In this document: piece after piece, positions 7,795 to 16,830 of the stretch | How positions within the stretch are numbered: the stretch's first letter is position 1 | How the letters are laid out: each line of letters begins with the position of its first letter | From: Acidobacteriota bacterium | Lineage (GTDB): Bacteria > Acidobacteriota > Terriglobia > Acidiferrales > UBA7541 | Assembly: GCA_003223255.1 (NCBI GenBank) | Contig: QHYJ01000072.1 | Coordinates: 17,300 to 81,299 of the forward strand | Length of the DNA: 64,000 nt | Reading direction: 5' to 3' | Position numbers and translations under genes: made by a program | Notes under the pieces: model-generated | Databases searched by the model: none | Seen by the model: the letters and a program-made list of their open reading frames with translations, nothing else | What the model was told of the DNA's origin: nothing

Positions 7795-8154
7795 TCATTT
7801 AGCTGTTCCCCATGAAGGTTGCACTGATTGTCTTTCTGCGGCGGAGGCAAGCCAGTCTTCGAGAACGCGGAGCTGGTTGCCCGGAATATTCAAGAAAGAG
7901 AGGCCCATTCCTTCACGCTCAAGAGCGTAAGCGACTCTGGCATCCGTCACAAACCGGACTCCATGGTTCCTTATTTCTATGAACAGCAGCGTGTCTTGTG
8001 GAAATGATTCGCTGGTACGCACGAAACATCCACCCCTGCTCAGATTCGTTGAGGCGCCCCAAATCTCCCTTCCAGAGTTCAACTCGGTTGCTCGGAGTTC
8101 AGCAGCGAACGGTAGTCTCACGGGTCGAATCTGTTGGACACCACCATGTCCCAC
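7795..8154 (-). CDS. Single-domain PilZ protein
   Basis: This is a 119-residue protein whose core (RPVRLPFAAELRATE..., ASTNLSRGGCFVRTSESFP, FVTDARVAYALEREGMGLSF) matches the PilZ fold. The S-R-G-G turn and upstream basic residues form the usual cyclic di-GMP site, although the classical RxxxR is only partly preserved. It probably acts as a c-di-GMP effector in the cytoplasm. The gene lies divergent to the hybrid kinase, and two palindromic sites (8249-8268 and 8478-8497) lie between them. It may be coregulated with the exopolysaccharide block. Confidence 0.72.
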   Translation of the reverse strand: MGHGGVQQIRPVRLPFAAELRATELNSGREIWGASTNLSRGGCFVRTSESFPQDTLLFIEIRNHGVRFVTDARVAYALEREGMGLSFLNIPGNQLRVLEDWLASAAERQSVQPSWGTAK

Positions 8155-8248
8155 GCTTTTCTCCTCTTTCCGAAAGCGTCCCCTGACAGGTCATTGCAGC
8201 GCCCAATGATGGATCGCGTCGCACGCGCTTCGTATGCTCAATGCATTC

Positions 8249-8268
8249 TTGTTCGGGTTACCAAACAG
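8249..8268. promoter_or_regulatory. Palindromic site 3 (TTGTTCGG-GTTA-CCAAACAG)
   Basis: An inverted repeat with one mismatch relative to the consensus, 95 bases upstream of the leftward PilZ gene. Confidence 0.55.
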
Positions 8269-8477
8269 CCCTTTTACCGGGCAAAGCCCCGCACTGCCAC
8301 GAGCAGTTGGCCGCCGGAGTCCTCGGCAAATCTCCTGCCTCAGTTTCGCGTGCTACGAAATGGGCCGAAAGTGCCGTGACAGTGGCTTGGCAGGCCACAC
8401 GGGAGTCGCACCCTCTTTTAGGGAGGGGTGGATGATTGCCTGGGCTTGCAGCTAGCCATTTGGCGCGAGGCACCCGC

Positions 8478-8497
8478 TTGTTCGGAATTCCGAACAG
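8478..8497. promoter_or_regulatory. Palindromic site 4 (TTGTTCGG-AATT-CCGAACAG)
   Basis: The central 18 bases are a perfect palindrome. It lies 220 bases upstream of the hybrid kinase gene. No additional gene is supported in 8155-8716. Confidence 0.65.
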
Positions 8498-8716
8498 AAA
8501 TGAGTTTCGGCGGTTAAAGGGGCGTGTTCTGCCTAAGCTTTTGCGCAAAAACTTGGGAACCAATGAAGAATCTTGCCCGCACAAGATGCTGCATAGGATG
8601 AGAATTATAGCTGCCTGGCAATACGTTCGAAGAGGCCGAATTTGCGTGAGCGCCGTGGACGCCATGCGCGGACGCATAGAAGGAGAGTCGAGATCCGGGG
8701 CCTTCCGGAGATGAAC

Positions 8717-10963
8717 ATGGCGGATAAGATCAAGCCTGGCATCCACAGCAGTCAAACCCACAGAGAAGGACAAATCGCAACCAAGAGCCACCTGCGTCGC
8801 ATTGAACGACGAGAGTGGTGGCTTTGGACCACCGCAGTCATTATTACCTTGTTGCTGACAGCTGGAATGCTCTCCTTCCTGCCCTCGATCTTGCGTTCAG
8901 GAGAGACGGGGGCCGTATTCGATCTGCGGCGCGCCATGTGGGGACTTTTAGGAATTGTGCTCCTCTTCGACGTTTACACGGTCTACCAGCAATTGCAACT
9001 CCACCGAACTCGCAGGCGGCTGTATGAGCGAGAGGAACTCTTTCAGCTCATCACTGAAAACGTGGCCGACATGATTGCCGTTGTCGATATGGAGGGCCAC
9101 CGTTTGTACAACAGCCCCTCATATCACAGAGTGCTTGGCTACAGGACGGAAGAATTACAGAGTTCGTCCTCTTTCGAACAGATTCATCCGGATGACCGCA
9201 ATCGCGTTCGAGCGGCCGCCATGGAAGCACGGCGCACAGGTGTGGGCAAGCCTCTGGAATATCGCATGCGCCACAAAGACGGTACCTGGCGCGTATTGGA
9301 ATCCACGGCCAGTGTCATTCGATCCCGTTCGGGAGAGCCCGAAAGATTGGTCATTGTGAACCGGGACGTCACCCAACGGAAAGAGGCTGAAGAGTCCCTT
9401 CATGTGTCTGAATCTAGCTTTCGGTCCATGATCGAAGATGCCCCTTATGGCATCTACCGTGCTGGTGTTGACGGCAAACTTCTGAGAGCAAATCCCGCGC
9501 TGCAAAAGATGCTAGGGTACGAAAAGTTGGACGAGCTGCTCAATGCCAGCCTCCCTACAGATGTCTTCAGAAATCATTCTGACTTTAACGGACTCAAGGA
9601 ACTCCTGCAGAGCGCAAACGGGTTCAAGGACGTTGAGGTGGAATTGAAGCGCAGGGATGGGGCGCCCATCACCGTCCGCTGTACTGGAAGAAAAGTGAAA
9701 GAGGAACATGAGAGCGTGCCTTGTTTTGATGTGTTTGCCGAGGATGTCACAGAAAGGAGGATCCTCGAACGTCAGCTTCGGATGGCAGGAAAGATGGAGG
9801 CAGTCGGACGGCTTTCCGGCGGAATTGCTCATGACTTTAACAACATCCTTGGTGTCATTATCGGCTACGGCCAAGTCCTTAAACGAAGATTAGGTTCTCA
9901 GAATGACCTGCTTGAGTGTGCCGAAGAAATTGAGAAAGCAGGACAGCGCGCGGCGTCCTTAACGCGGCAACTTCTGGCCTTTAGCCGCCAGCAGATCCTT
10001 ACGCCGTCAATCCTAAAATTGAACGACCTTGTTTTGGACATGGCCAAAATGCTCCCCCGGCTGCTCGGGGAAGACATTGCCGTCAACACATCCCTTAGCT
10101 CGGACTTGGGAATGGTGAAGGCAGATCAAAGCCAAATCGAGCAAGTGATCATGAATCTTGCTGTCAACGCCCGGGACGCCATGCCGGAAGGCGGCACGCT
10201 AAGAATCGAGACCGCAAATGTCGAATTGGATCAGGCATATGCCTGGCAGCATCCGGGAGCCAAGCCTGGGCATTACGTCATGCTTGCCGTCATCGACGCG
10301 GGAACCGGCATCGATCCAGACACTATCACTCACATTTTCGAACCATTTTTTACAACCAAGGAGGTCGGAAAGGGTACGGGATTGGGTCTCGCGACCGTCT
10401 ATGGTGTGGTCAAACAAAGTGGCGGTTACATCTGGGTGGAGAGCGAGCCAGGGAAGGGGGCTTCGTTTCAGATCTTTTTGCCGCGAGTTGAGGAGCCTGC
10501 CACCGAGGTCACTGCAAGGACACCCGTAGTTAAAACCACACGTGGATCCGAAACGATCTTGTTGGTGGAAGACTCTGAACCGCTTCGAAAGTTGACCCAG
10601 TCGTTTCTCGAATCACATGGCTTCCGGGTGCTCGTAGCCCAGAACGGAGAGGAAGCCTTACAGGTGGAGACTCGGCACTCAGGGAAAATAGATCTTCTTC
10701 TGACGGACGTTGTGATGCCAGGCATAAATGGAAGAGTTCTCGCAGAGAGATTGCTGCCAAGACAGCCTGCCATGCGGGTCCTGTATATCTCGGGCTACAC
10801 GGACAACTTTGTTGCCCGACATGGAGTGCTGGAGCAAGGGATGATTCTTCTTCATAAACCATTCACCGAAGAAGTGCTGATAAAGAAGATGCGCGAGGTA
10901 CTGGACGGCAAGAGTGTCGGTCAAGACCACAATAACCCAGGTCAAGGGGGAGAAAAGAAATGA
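8717..10963 (+). CDS. Membrane-bound PAS-PAS hybrid sensor histidine kinase with C-terminal receiver
   Basis: This is about a 748-residue protein. Two N-terminal transmembrane helices are followed by two PAS domains: DMIAVVDMEGHRLYNSPSY with its PAC segment, then SFRSMIEDAPYGIYRAGVDG. A HisKA domain with the phospho-acceptor in LSGGIAHDFNNIL follows, then a HATPase with N-box NLAVNARDAMPEGG and G-boxes DAGTGI and KGTGLGLATVYG. A receiver with the phospho-acceptor in LLLTDVVMPG is at the end. All catalytic residues appear intact. The ATG at 8717 is preferred because GGAG lies 6 bases upstream. The stop codon overlaps the start of the broken receiver-PilZ gene (ATGA), so the two were once translationally coupled. 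Confidence 0.88.
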   Translation: MADKIKPGIHSSQTHREGQIATKSHLRRIERREWWLWTTAVIITLLLTAGMLSFLPSILRSGETGAVFDLRRAMWGLLGIVLLFDVYTVYQQLQLHRTRRRLYEREELFQLITENVADMIAVVDMEGHRLYNSPSYHRVLGYRTEELQSSSSFEQIHPDDRNRVRAAAMEARRTGVGKPLEYRMRHKDGTWRVLESTASVIRSRSGEPERLVIVNRDVTQRKEAEESLHVSESSFRSMIEDAPYGIYRAGVDGKLLRANPALQKMLGYEKLDELLNASLPTDVFRNHSDFNGLKELLQSANGFKDVEVELKRRDGAPITVRCTGRKVKEEHESVPCFDVFAEDVTERRILERQLRMAGKMEAVGRLSGGIAHDFNNILGVIIGYGQVLKRRLGSQNDLLECAEEIEKAGQRAASLTRQLLAFSRQQILTPSILKLNDLVLDMAKMLPRLLGEDIAVNTSLSSDLGMVKADQSQIEQVIMNLAVNARDAMPEGGTLRIETANVELDQAYAWQHPGAKPGHYVMLAVIDAGTGIDPDTITHIFEPFFTTKEVGKGTGLGLATVYGVVKQSGGYIWVESEPGKGASFQIFLPRVEEPATEVTARTPVVKTTRGSETILLVEDSEPLRKLTQSFLESHGFRVLVAQNGEEALQVETRHSGKIDLLLTDVVMPGINGRVLAERLLPRQPAMRVLYISGYTDNFVARHGVLEQGMILLHKPFTEEVLIKKMREVLDGKSVGQDHNNPGQGGEKK

Positions 10964-11519
10964 GCAAGCTTTTGGTGGTGGACGATGACGATGCCATGCG
11001 AAAGGTGATGCGGATGAATCTCGCGGACACCTAGGAGGTCATCGGTACGGGGGAGCCGGAACACGCGTTGGCACTGGCGCTGGAGCACAAGCCAGACGCG
11101 ATTTTGTTGGATTTGCGCATGCCGAAGTACTCTGGCTTTGAACTCTGCCAGACCTTTACATCGTTTAGCTCCGCGCAAATGATACTGCGTGGGCAACTTG
11201 CTGATTTCTTGAAGACCCGGCGAAAAGAGCGGCGCTCCGAAGTGCGGGTACGCCTGAGGGTTCCGCTCAGGATCACTGGAACAGACGACAATCGTGAGGC
11301 GTTTGAGGTTCACACGACCACGGAAAACGTAAGTCGGAGCGCGTTCTTATGTGCATGTGCAGTCGCAATGTTGGGGGATTAGTGGACGTCTATCTTGTAG
11401 GCGCACGGGACGAGTATGTCGGGAAGGCGCAAGTTATTCGTTCGGAATGGGAAGAGACTCCTTACCCTCGATATGCTTGCCGGCTTACCGAGAAGGTCGG
11501 TCATTGGGTTTTGGATTAG
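10960..11519 (+). pseudogene. Receiver-PilZ response regulator with nonsense and frameshift mutations
   Basis: Starting at the ATG that overlaps the kinase stop, the frame reads MSKLLVVDDDDAMRKVMRMNLADT and then meets TAG at 11032-11034, where a Tyr codon is expected. The same frame continues as EVIGTGEPEHALALALEHKPD and AILLDLRMPKYSGFELC, the normal receiver phosphorylation region. It then enters a PilZ start (RRKERRSEVRVRLRVPLRITG). Near 11340-11355 the frame shifts and continues as VDVYLVGARDEYVGKAQVIR to a stop at 11517-11519. This would have been a c-di-GMP-binding response regulator and the natural target of the adjacent kinase. Confidence 0.78.
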
Positions 11520-11524
11520 GAGGG

Positions 11525-12418
11525 CTACGCCGCGAGCGGATCCTTCGTCAAATCAAGATACTGAACACCGCATCGGAACATTCCTTCCTCAGGGAGTTCC
11601 TGGACACGGACGATTTGGGCCGGAACAAGAATGCATGGAGATCCCGGAGAGTAAGGGGCGGCGACCTCGATGCGTGCGGCCTCGTAGTAACGCCGGTTGC
11701 TCTTGAAGCAAAGTCCGCCTCGCGAAACATTCTCGCAATGAACGAGGCAGTCCTCAAAGCCAGGATTGCGCACGCACGCGGTGAAGTTCACTTTGATGCG
11801 CTGATGCCTGCGTCTGTTCTTGGAAGGGACAGCTGCGGGCCGCGCTTCGGAAGGAACTGCCTGACTCGATCGAACAGGCGCAGTCTCGGACAATGGAGCG
11901 GACTCCGAACCCGCGACCGAAGCCTTCTTCCACATGGTCGACTTAACACATTGTTTACAGTCGCGAAGAATTGCGCCGTGGATAGCGTAGACATCCAATT
12001 CGAGAGCCTCCGGATCGAGGACTTCGCGGCAACCACAAGTAGTGCATTGAAATGGCATGCCTCTCGCTGAGATTTCTGCCCCTGTCAAGGAAGGAAATTC
12101 GACGCCCCAGAAGTTGATGTCGGGATGGAGGAAAGCAACGCCGTAGGTGTAGGAGCCACTGGCGGAGCCAATCTGTCCGACGATGCGGATGTCCGCTTCT
12201 TTATTGGATTCCGTATGAACCAGGATCAACTCTTGCTCGATCACGAGCTTGTGCTTTGAAACGATGCCAGCGCCACAACGGCTCAGGACTACCGTCTTTG
12301 TCCTTTCTATGAATTGCTTGCCATTGGCGTCGCAGCCGGTCAAAAGAATGGCGATCTCTTTCGGAATGCGGCTGCTTCGCCGCAAGTGTTGCCCTGCGAG
12401 TTCTTCCAACGCTTGCAA
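11525..12418 (-). CDS. Double-PilZ protein with a central zinc ribbon
   Basis: This is about a 297-residue protein. An N-terminal PilZ domain (RRSSRIPKEIAILLTG onward) is followed by a four-cysteine element (CTTCGC ... CKQC, about residues 125-155). A Ser/Pro/Ala-rich linker and a second PilZ domain follow (RRRHQRIKVNFTACV, ENVSRGGLCFKS). A TTG at 12418 is preferred as start because AGGAGG lies exactly 6 bases upstream; a longer frame from 12460 lacks this. The gene is convergent with the broken receiver-PilZ gene, with a 5-base gap. It is a cytoplasmic, likely c-di-GMP-responsive adaptor. The PilZ-Zn-PilZ order is unusual. Confidence 0.75.
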   Translation of the reverse strand: MQALEELAGQHLRRSSRIPKEIAILLTGCDANGKQFIERTKTVVLSRCGAGIVSKHKLVIEQELILVHTESNKEADIRIVGQIGSASGSYTYGVAFLHPDINFWGVEFPSLTGAEISARGMPFQCTTCGCREVLDPEALELDVYAIHGAILRDCKQCVKSTMWKKASVAGSESAPLSETAPVRSSQAVPSEARPAAVPSKNRRRHQRIKVNFTACVRNPGFEDCLVHCENVSRGGLCFKSNRRYYEAARIEVAAPYSPGSPCILVPAQIVRVQELPEEGMFRCGVQYLDLTKDPLAA

Positions 12419-12460
12419 AGGGAACCTCCTGAAAATGGATGTCTTTTGCAGTTCGTCCAA

Positions 12461-12817
12461 AGCTGTGCAAGGAACGAGCCATTCGTCTGGCCAGTTTCGG
12501 CAAGCCGCTTATCTATGTCCTTTCAATGAGATACGAGCCGATTTAGCCTAAAGCTGGATTTTCCCAAAAGATCCAAAAATGTCTGGATAACAAACATCTG
12601 TCCGGGATTGAGCCAAACCTCCCATTGCAAGCGCTCGGGCAGATGCGGTCAGGCCAAGGCCGCGTTATCGAATCGCTTCAAGGTTGTGCTCTAACACGTT
12701 TGCAATCTTCTGGAACATTTCAGCCGCAACGGGCTGTTTGCACGGTGCGAGGAGCCTTACAATGAGGGATAGGGTCAACATCCGAAATTCCATCTTTTCG
12801 GTCTTCAAGGTAGCCAA
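12461..12817. other. Divergent intergenic region
   Basis: No gene is supported. It must hold promoters for the leftward double-PilZ gene and the rightward NtrC-type regulator, but I could not assign boxes with confidence. Confidence 0.35.
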
Positions 12818-14236
12818 ATGCCTGCTGGTCCCGACTCGGCGCTGCGAGTTGTCGCGATTGATGACGACGAGCAACACCTCAAATTCATAGCTAGAGTTCT
12901 GTCCCGCGAAAACGTGAAGGTTTATACCTCCACGAGTCCTCAGGAGGGCCTTGAACAGGTTTATAAAGAACGCCCGAACCTGGTTGTGGTCGATTTGGTG
13001 ATGCCGGGGATGAGCGGACTGGAGGCGCTTGCAAGGATTGTCGAGTTCGACCCTGCGATTGAAGTGGTTTTACTCACCGGACAATACAGCACGGAATCGG
13101 CCGTGGAAGCGATCCAGAAAGGCGCCGCTGATTACCTGACCAAACCGGTTAACGTGGAGAAGCTCGAGAAGAGGGTGGAAGCGCTGTTGTTGGAACTGCA
13201 TAAGGGACAGCGTTGCTTGCAGTTGGAACACGAGCTTCTCGAAAACTCCCAGTTCGCATCCATGGTGGGACATAGCGCCGCGATGCTCGAAGTGTTCCAC
13301 CGCATCCGGCGCGTTGCACCGCATTTCCGTACGGTTCTGTTAACCGGCGAGACGGGAGTAGGAAAAGAACTTGCCGCCCAAGCATTGCATAGGCTGAGCC
13401 CGGCTTGCTCCGGGCCATTTGTGACTTGCAATTGTTCGGCAGTTGTCGAGACTCTCGCAGAGAGCGAACTGTTCGGCCACGTCAAGGGAGCCTTCACCGG
13501 AGCGGTCCAGGATCGCGTCGGCGTGTTTGAAGCAGCGAACAGAGGGACTGTCCTTTTGGACGAAGTAGGTGAACTTTCTCTTTCCATGCAGGCAAAGCTG
13601 TTGCGCGTGCTACAGAACAGGGAGATTCAGAGGGTAGGCTCTCCTGTGGCCCGGCAGGTGGAAGTCAGAGTAATCGCGGCGACGCACCGGGACCTCAAGG
13701 AAATGGTCAAAAATCAACGATTTCGTGAAGACCTCTTCTACCGGCTCTCCATGGTTCAGATTAAACTGCCGCCCCTTGCACAAAGGAAAGAGGATCTGCC
13801 GCTGCTTGAGCGATATTTCATCAAGCGGTTCGCCGAGCAATACAGCAAGCCGCTGCGTGGAATCACCAGGCGCGCTGACGTCTTACTGGCTAGACACTCC
13901 TGGCCCGGAAATGTGCGAGAGCTTGAGAATGTGCTCGGGAGTGCCTGCATGATGACTGAGGGGGACATCATCGACGTCGACGACCTTCCAGAATACCTCC
14001 GCGAGAGACAGGAAGTTGATGTGTCAGTTGGAACCCAAGATGGCGACGTCCTTTCTACGCTCGAAGAGGTGGAAAGAGCCCATACGCTGCGGGCGTTGCA
14101 AAGTGTAGGTGGAAACAAAGTGCGCGCGGCAGAATTGCTTGGGGTAAGTCGGGCGAAACTCTATCGCATCTTGGGAGAATGCGACACGCCCGAGGGGACC
14201 ACCGCCTCTGGCGACCGCAGCGAGTCGTCGGACTAG
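12818..14236 (+). CDS. NtrC-family sigma-54-dependent response regulator
   Basis: This is a 472-residue protein. The receiver (residues about 8-125) has the acidic pocket IDDDE and phospho-acceptor VVVDLVMPG. The AAA+ domain (about 145-375) has Walker A GETGVGKE, the sigma-54 contact loop GAFTGA, Walker B TVLLDEVGEL and the R-finger region. The C-terminus is a Fis-type helix-turn-helix (GGNKVRAAELLGVSRAKLYRIL). It should activate sigma-54 promoters when phosphorylated, and the neighbouring hybrid kinase is a candidate partner. No convincing sigma-54 promoter was found upstream of the exopolysaccharide operon. Confidence 0.92.
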   Translation: MPAGPDSALRVVAIDDDEQHLKFIARVLSRENVKVYTSTSPQEGLEQVYKERPNLVVVDLVMPGMSGLEALARIVEFDPAIEVVLLTGQYSTESAVEAIQKGAADYLTKPVNVEKLEKRVEALLLELHKGQRCLQLEHELLENSQFASMVGHSAAMLEVFHRIRRVAPHFRTVLLTGETGVGKELAAQALHRLSPACSGPFVTCNCSAVVETLAESELFGHVKGAFTGAVQDRVGVFEAANRGTVLLDEVGELSLSMQAKLLRVLQNREIQRVGSPVARQVEVRVIAATHRDLKEMVKNQRFREDLFYRLSMVQIKLPPLAQRKEDLPLLERYFIKRFAEQYSKPLRGITRRADVLLARHSWPGNVRELENVLGSACMMTEGDIIDVDDLPEYLRERQEVDVSVGTQDGDVLSTLEEVERAHTLRALQSVGGNKVRAAELLGVSRAKLYRILGECDTPEGTTASGDRSESSD

Positions 14237-14529
14237 CGGCCCGCATGAATGCAGACGTGATTCGCTTGGATCACGCACGTTAGCAGAAAATGAAGAGTTG
14301 TAGGCCTCCTCTGCGATTGCCTCTCTTCGGAACATTGTTTGTCTTGGCTTGATTACAGACAACTGTCTGTCTTCGAGACATCTTGAGCCCCGCGAAAAAT
14401 TGAGCCCTTAACGAGGCCTTCCTGTATGTAATTGAAACAGAAGGAGATAGATGGTCGCTAAGGTTGGCCAGGCGGTTGCTGTTGTCCTTGCCGAACTCAC
14501 ACTCAAACAGGATTTGCCTGGAGGAGCAT
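14237..14529. other. Leader of the receiver-GGDEF gene
   Basis: No gene. It contains an inverted repeat CAGACA-AC-TGTCTG at 14356-14369, about 160 bases before the next start, which could be a regulator site. Confidence 0.4.
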
Positions 14530-15471
14530 ATGTCCCCGGCTGAAGAGAGATTCAAGGTACTCATCATCGACGATTCACCAGTCGCTCGAAAGCTGGTCGA
14601 GCTACCGCTGTTGGAGAAGGGATATAGGCTCCTCTTGGCGACAAGCGGCCAGAGCGGGGTTGAGCTATTCGAGAAGCACAGACCCGACGTCGTCATTACA
14701 GACTGGGTGCTGCCTGACCTATCAGGGCAGGAGGTGTGTCAGCGTATACGATCGAGTTCCCAAGACTCGTATGCCTACGTTATTGTGCTCACCGCGCAGA
14801 CTGGCAAAGAGAATCTCGTAAAAGCGCTTGCATTGGGGGCCGATGATTATCTGACCAAGCCTTTTCACCGGGGCGAGCTTCTCGCGCGGGTCGGGGTAGG
14901 CGCCCGGATCACGGGTCTGCATCGACAGGTAGAGGCGAAGAACAAACAACTGGAAGAACTCGCACTCACTGACGCTCTTACTGGATTACCCAATCGCCGC
15001 GCGATTGAGGATTGGGCAGCAAGCCAACTTAGCAACGCCGCCAGGCATGGCTTTCCCTTTTGGGTAGCTCTGGCTGACTTGGATCACTTCAAACAAGTCA
15101 ACGATACATTCGGGCATGACGCCGGGGATGCAGTCCTGAAGAGATTTTCAAAAATTCTCAAGAGTTCGTTGAGGAGGGGCGACCTTTGTGGTCGCCTTGG
15201 TGGCGAGGAGTTTCTGCTTGTTTTAACCCACACGGACAAAGAGAACGCTCTAAAGGTAATCGATCGCATCCGACTGGAGTTATCGAGCACGCCAGTCACA
15301 TTCGGCGGATGCACAGTCGGAGTGACAGCCAGTTTCGGACTGGCAGGCTTTGAAGGAAGTCAGAAGGCGTCTGCTCTCGGTCCGCTCCGGCAACTGGCGG
15401 ATGCCGCTTTGTACTCGGCCAAACGCGCTGGGCGAAATCGGATTGAATTTACGCCTGCGCCCGTTTGCTGA
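14530..15471 (+). CDS. Response-regulator diguanylate cyclase (REC-GGDEF)
   Basis: This is about a 313-residue protein from the ATG at 14530, chosen because GGAGGA lies just upstream. The receiver has DDS and the phospho-acceptor in VVITDWVLPD. The GGDEF domain starts near ALTDALTGLPNRRA and contains the active-site variant GGEEF. The product-inhibition I-site R-x-x-D (RRGD) lies five residues before it. This PleD/WspR-like protein should make cyclic di-GMP when phosphorylated. It is placed directly before the exopolysaccharide operon and among three PilZ genes, consistent with local c-di-GMP control. Confidence 0.92.
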   Translation: MSPAEERFKVLIIDDSPVARKLVELPLLEKGYRLLLATSGQSGVELFEKHRPDVVITDWVLPDLSGQEVCQRIRSSSQDSYAYVIVLTAQTGKENLVKALALGADDYLTKPFHRGELLARVGVGARITGLHRQVEAKNKQLEELALTDALTGLPNRRAIEDWAASQLSNAARHGFPFWVALADLDHFKQVNDTFGHDAGDAVLKRFSKILKSSLRRGDLCGRLGGEEFLLVLTHTDKENALKVIDRIRLELSSTPVTFGGCTVGVTASFGLAGFEGSQKASALGPLRQLADAALYSAKRAGRNRIEFTPAPVC

Positions 15472-15528
15472 AGCATGAGCTGATTCTTCGGTGCAAGAGC
15501 TGTTCGCGATCTTTACAGGAGGTTCGCC

Positions 15529-16830
15529 TTGCAGGTAGTAAAAAAACTCGGAGCACAAGGCTTCCGCCGCGGACGCGTCTTCCGAGCGGTCATTTGCAGT
15601 ATGACCATCGTGTTGCTCTTGGCTTTCTCGCCTGCGGATGGTTGGAGCCGAGTGCCTGCCTGGCAGACGCAAGTGCGCAAGTACGCCGAAGCCAGGGACT
15701 GGAACTCGGCCATGCGGCTTGTGGAGCAGGAAATCGCACGCGCGCCGCAGGATATGGACGTGCGCGCGTGGCGGGCACGCGTGTTGGCATGGTCAGGAAA
15801 ACTGCCTGAAGCCGAGAAAGAATATCTCGCCATCCTGCAAGTCTCGCGAACGGATCCAGACAACTGGATGGGGCTCGCCGATGTTTACTTGCGCCAAGGA
15901 AACATCCGCGAAGCACTGCAAGCCATCAACGTAGCCGAAGAACTGGATCCGAAGCGACCGGATATTCATGCGGCCCGTGCGCGTGCGCTGCGGGTGGCCG
16001 GCCAACGAAACGAAGCGCGCTCGGAATTCCAATCGGCGCTGCGCCTGGATCCGGAAAACACGGAAGCGCGCGATGGATTGATCTCCGTCCGACGGGGTAC
16101 ACAACAGGAATTGCGCTTCGGCCAGGATAACGACCTGCTCAGTTACTCCGCGGATTTTCACGATGAATTTGTGAGCGTGGTATCGCAATGGAGTTCGCAC
16201 TGGACCACAAGCGTCGCGGGAAACTTCTATCAGCGCGCGGGCGTGGCAGCAGGAAAGTGTACCGGCAGCATTACTCGGAGACAGCCGAAATGGGGTGCGC
16301 TTACGGCGGGCGGCGCAGTCGGGCACGACAACGCAGTGATTCCCAAGAGCGAGGCGTTCTTCGATGTCGACCGTGGCTGGAAAACGGGCGAGCTCAGTTT
16401 TGTGCGGGGTGTGGAGTTCGATTATGCGCAGCACTGGTATTGGTATCAGTCAGCGCGAATTTTGGCACTCAACGGCACGGCCGTTCTTTACTTTCCAGAA
16501 GAATGGACCTTTTCAGTTGTAGCGACCGGCGCACGAAGCGCTTTCACCGGTACGGGCGCAGAATGGAAGCCTTCCGGAATTGGGCGCTTGGGGTTTCCCC
16601 TGGCACGCTGGGGAGAAAGAAGGCTTTCGGGAAACCTGTTTTTCGCAGCCGGCACGGAAAACTTCGCGATTGTCGACCAAATCGGAAGTTTCGCTTCGCA
16701 AACTTACGGCGGCGGATTGCGGTATCAGATTGCCACTCGGCAAGACGTGACCAGTTTTGTCGGATACCAGAAGCGCACGCAAAACCGAACCGACATGGCC
16801 TTCGGACTGAGCTATGACATCTATTTTTGA
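15529..16830 (+). CDS. TPR protein with YaiO-like outer-membrane beta-barrel
   Basis: This is a 433-residue protein. A signal peptide (TIVLLLAFSPADGWS) is followed by about four TPR units (WQTQVRKYAEARDWNSAMRL through ALRLDPENTEARDGL, residues 45-190). A C-terminal region of alternating aromatic beta-strands ends in FGLSYDIYF, typical of an outer-membrane barrel. The TTG start at 15529 has an AGGAGG 6 bases upstream. TPR-plus-barrel proteins act as export conduits for exopolysaccharides, like PgaA. The next two genes overlap it and each other, forming a tight operon ending in a glycosyltransferase. Confidence 0.75.
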   Translation: MQVVKKLGAQGFRRGRVFRAVICSMTIVLLLAFSPADGWSRVPAWQTQVRKYAEARDWNSAMRLVEQEIARAPQDMDVRAWRARVLAWSGKLPEAEKEYLAILQVSRTDPDNWMGLADVYLRQGNIREALQAINVAEELDPKRPDIHAARARALRVAGQRNEARSEFQSALRLDPENTEARDGLISVRRGTQQELRFGQDNDLLSYSADFHDEFVSVVSQWSSHWTTSVAGNFYQRAGVAAGKCTGSITRRQPKWGALTAGGAVGHDNAVIPKSEAFFDVDRGWKTGELSFVRGVEFDYAQHWYWYQSARILALNGTAVLYFPEEWTFSVVATGARSAFTGTGAEWKPSGIGRLGFPLARWGERRLSGNLFFAAGTENFAIVDQIGSFASQTYGGGLRYQIATRQDVTSFVGYQKRTQNRTDMAFGLSYDIYF

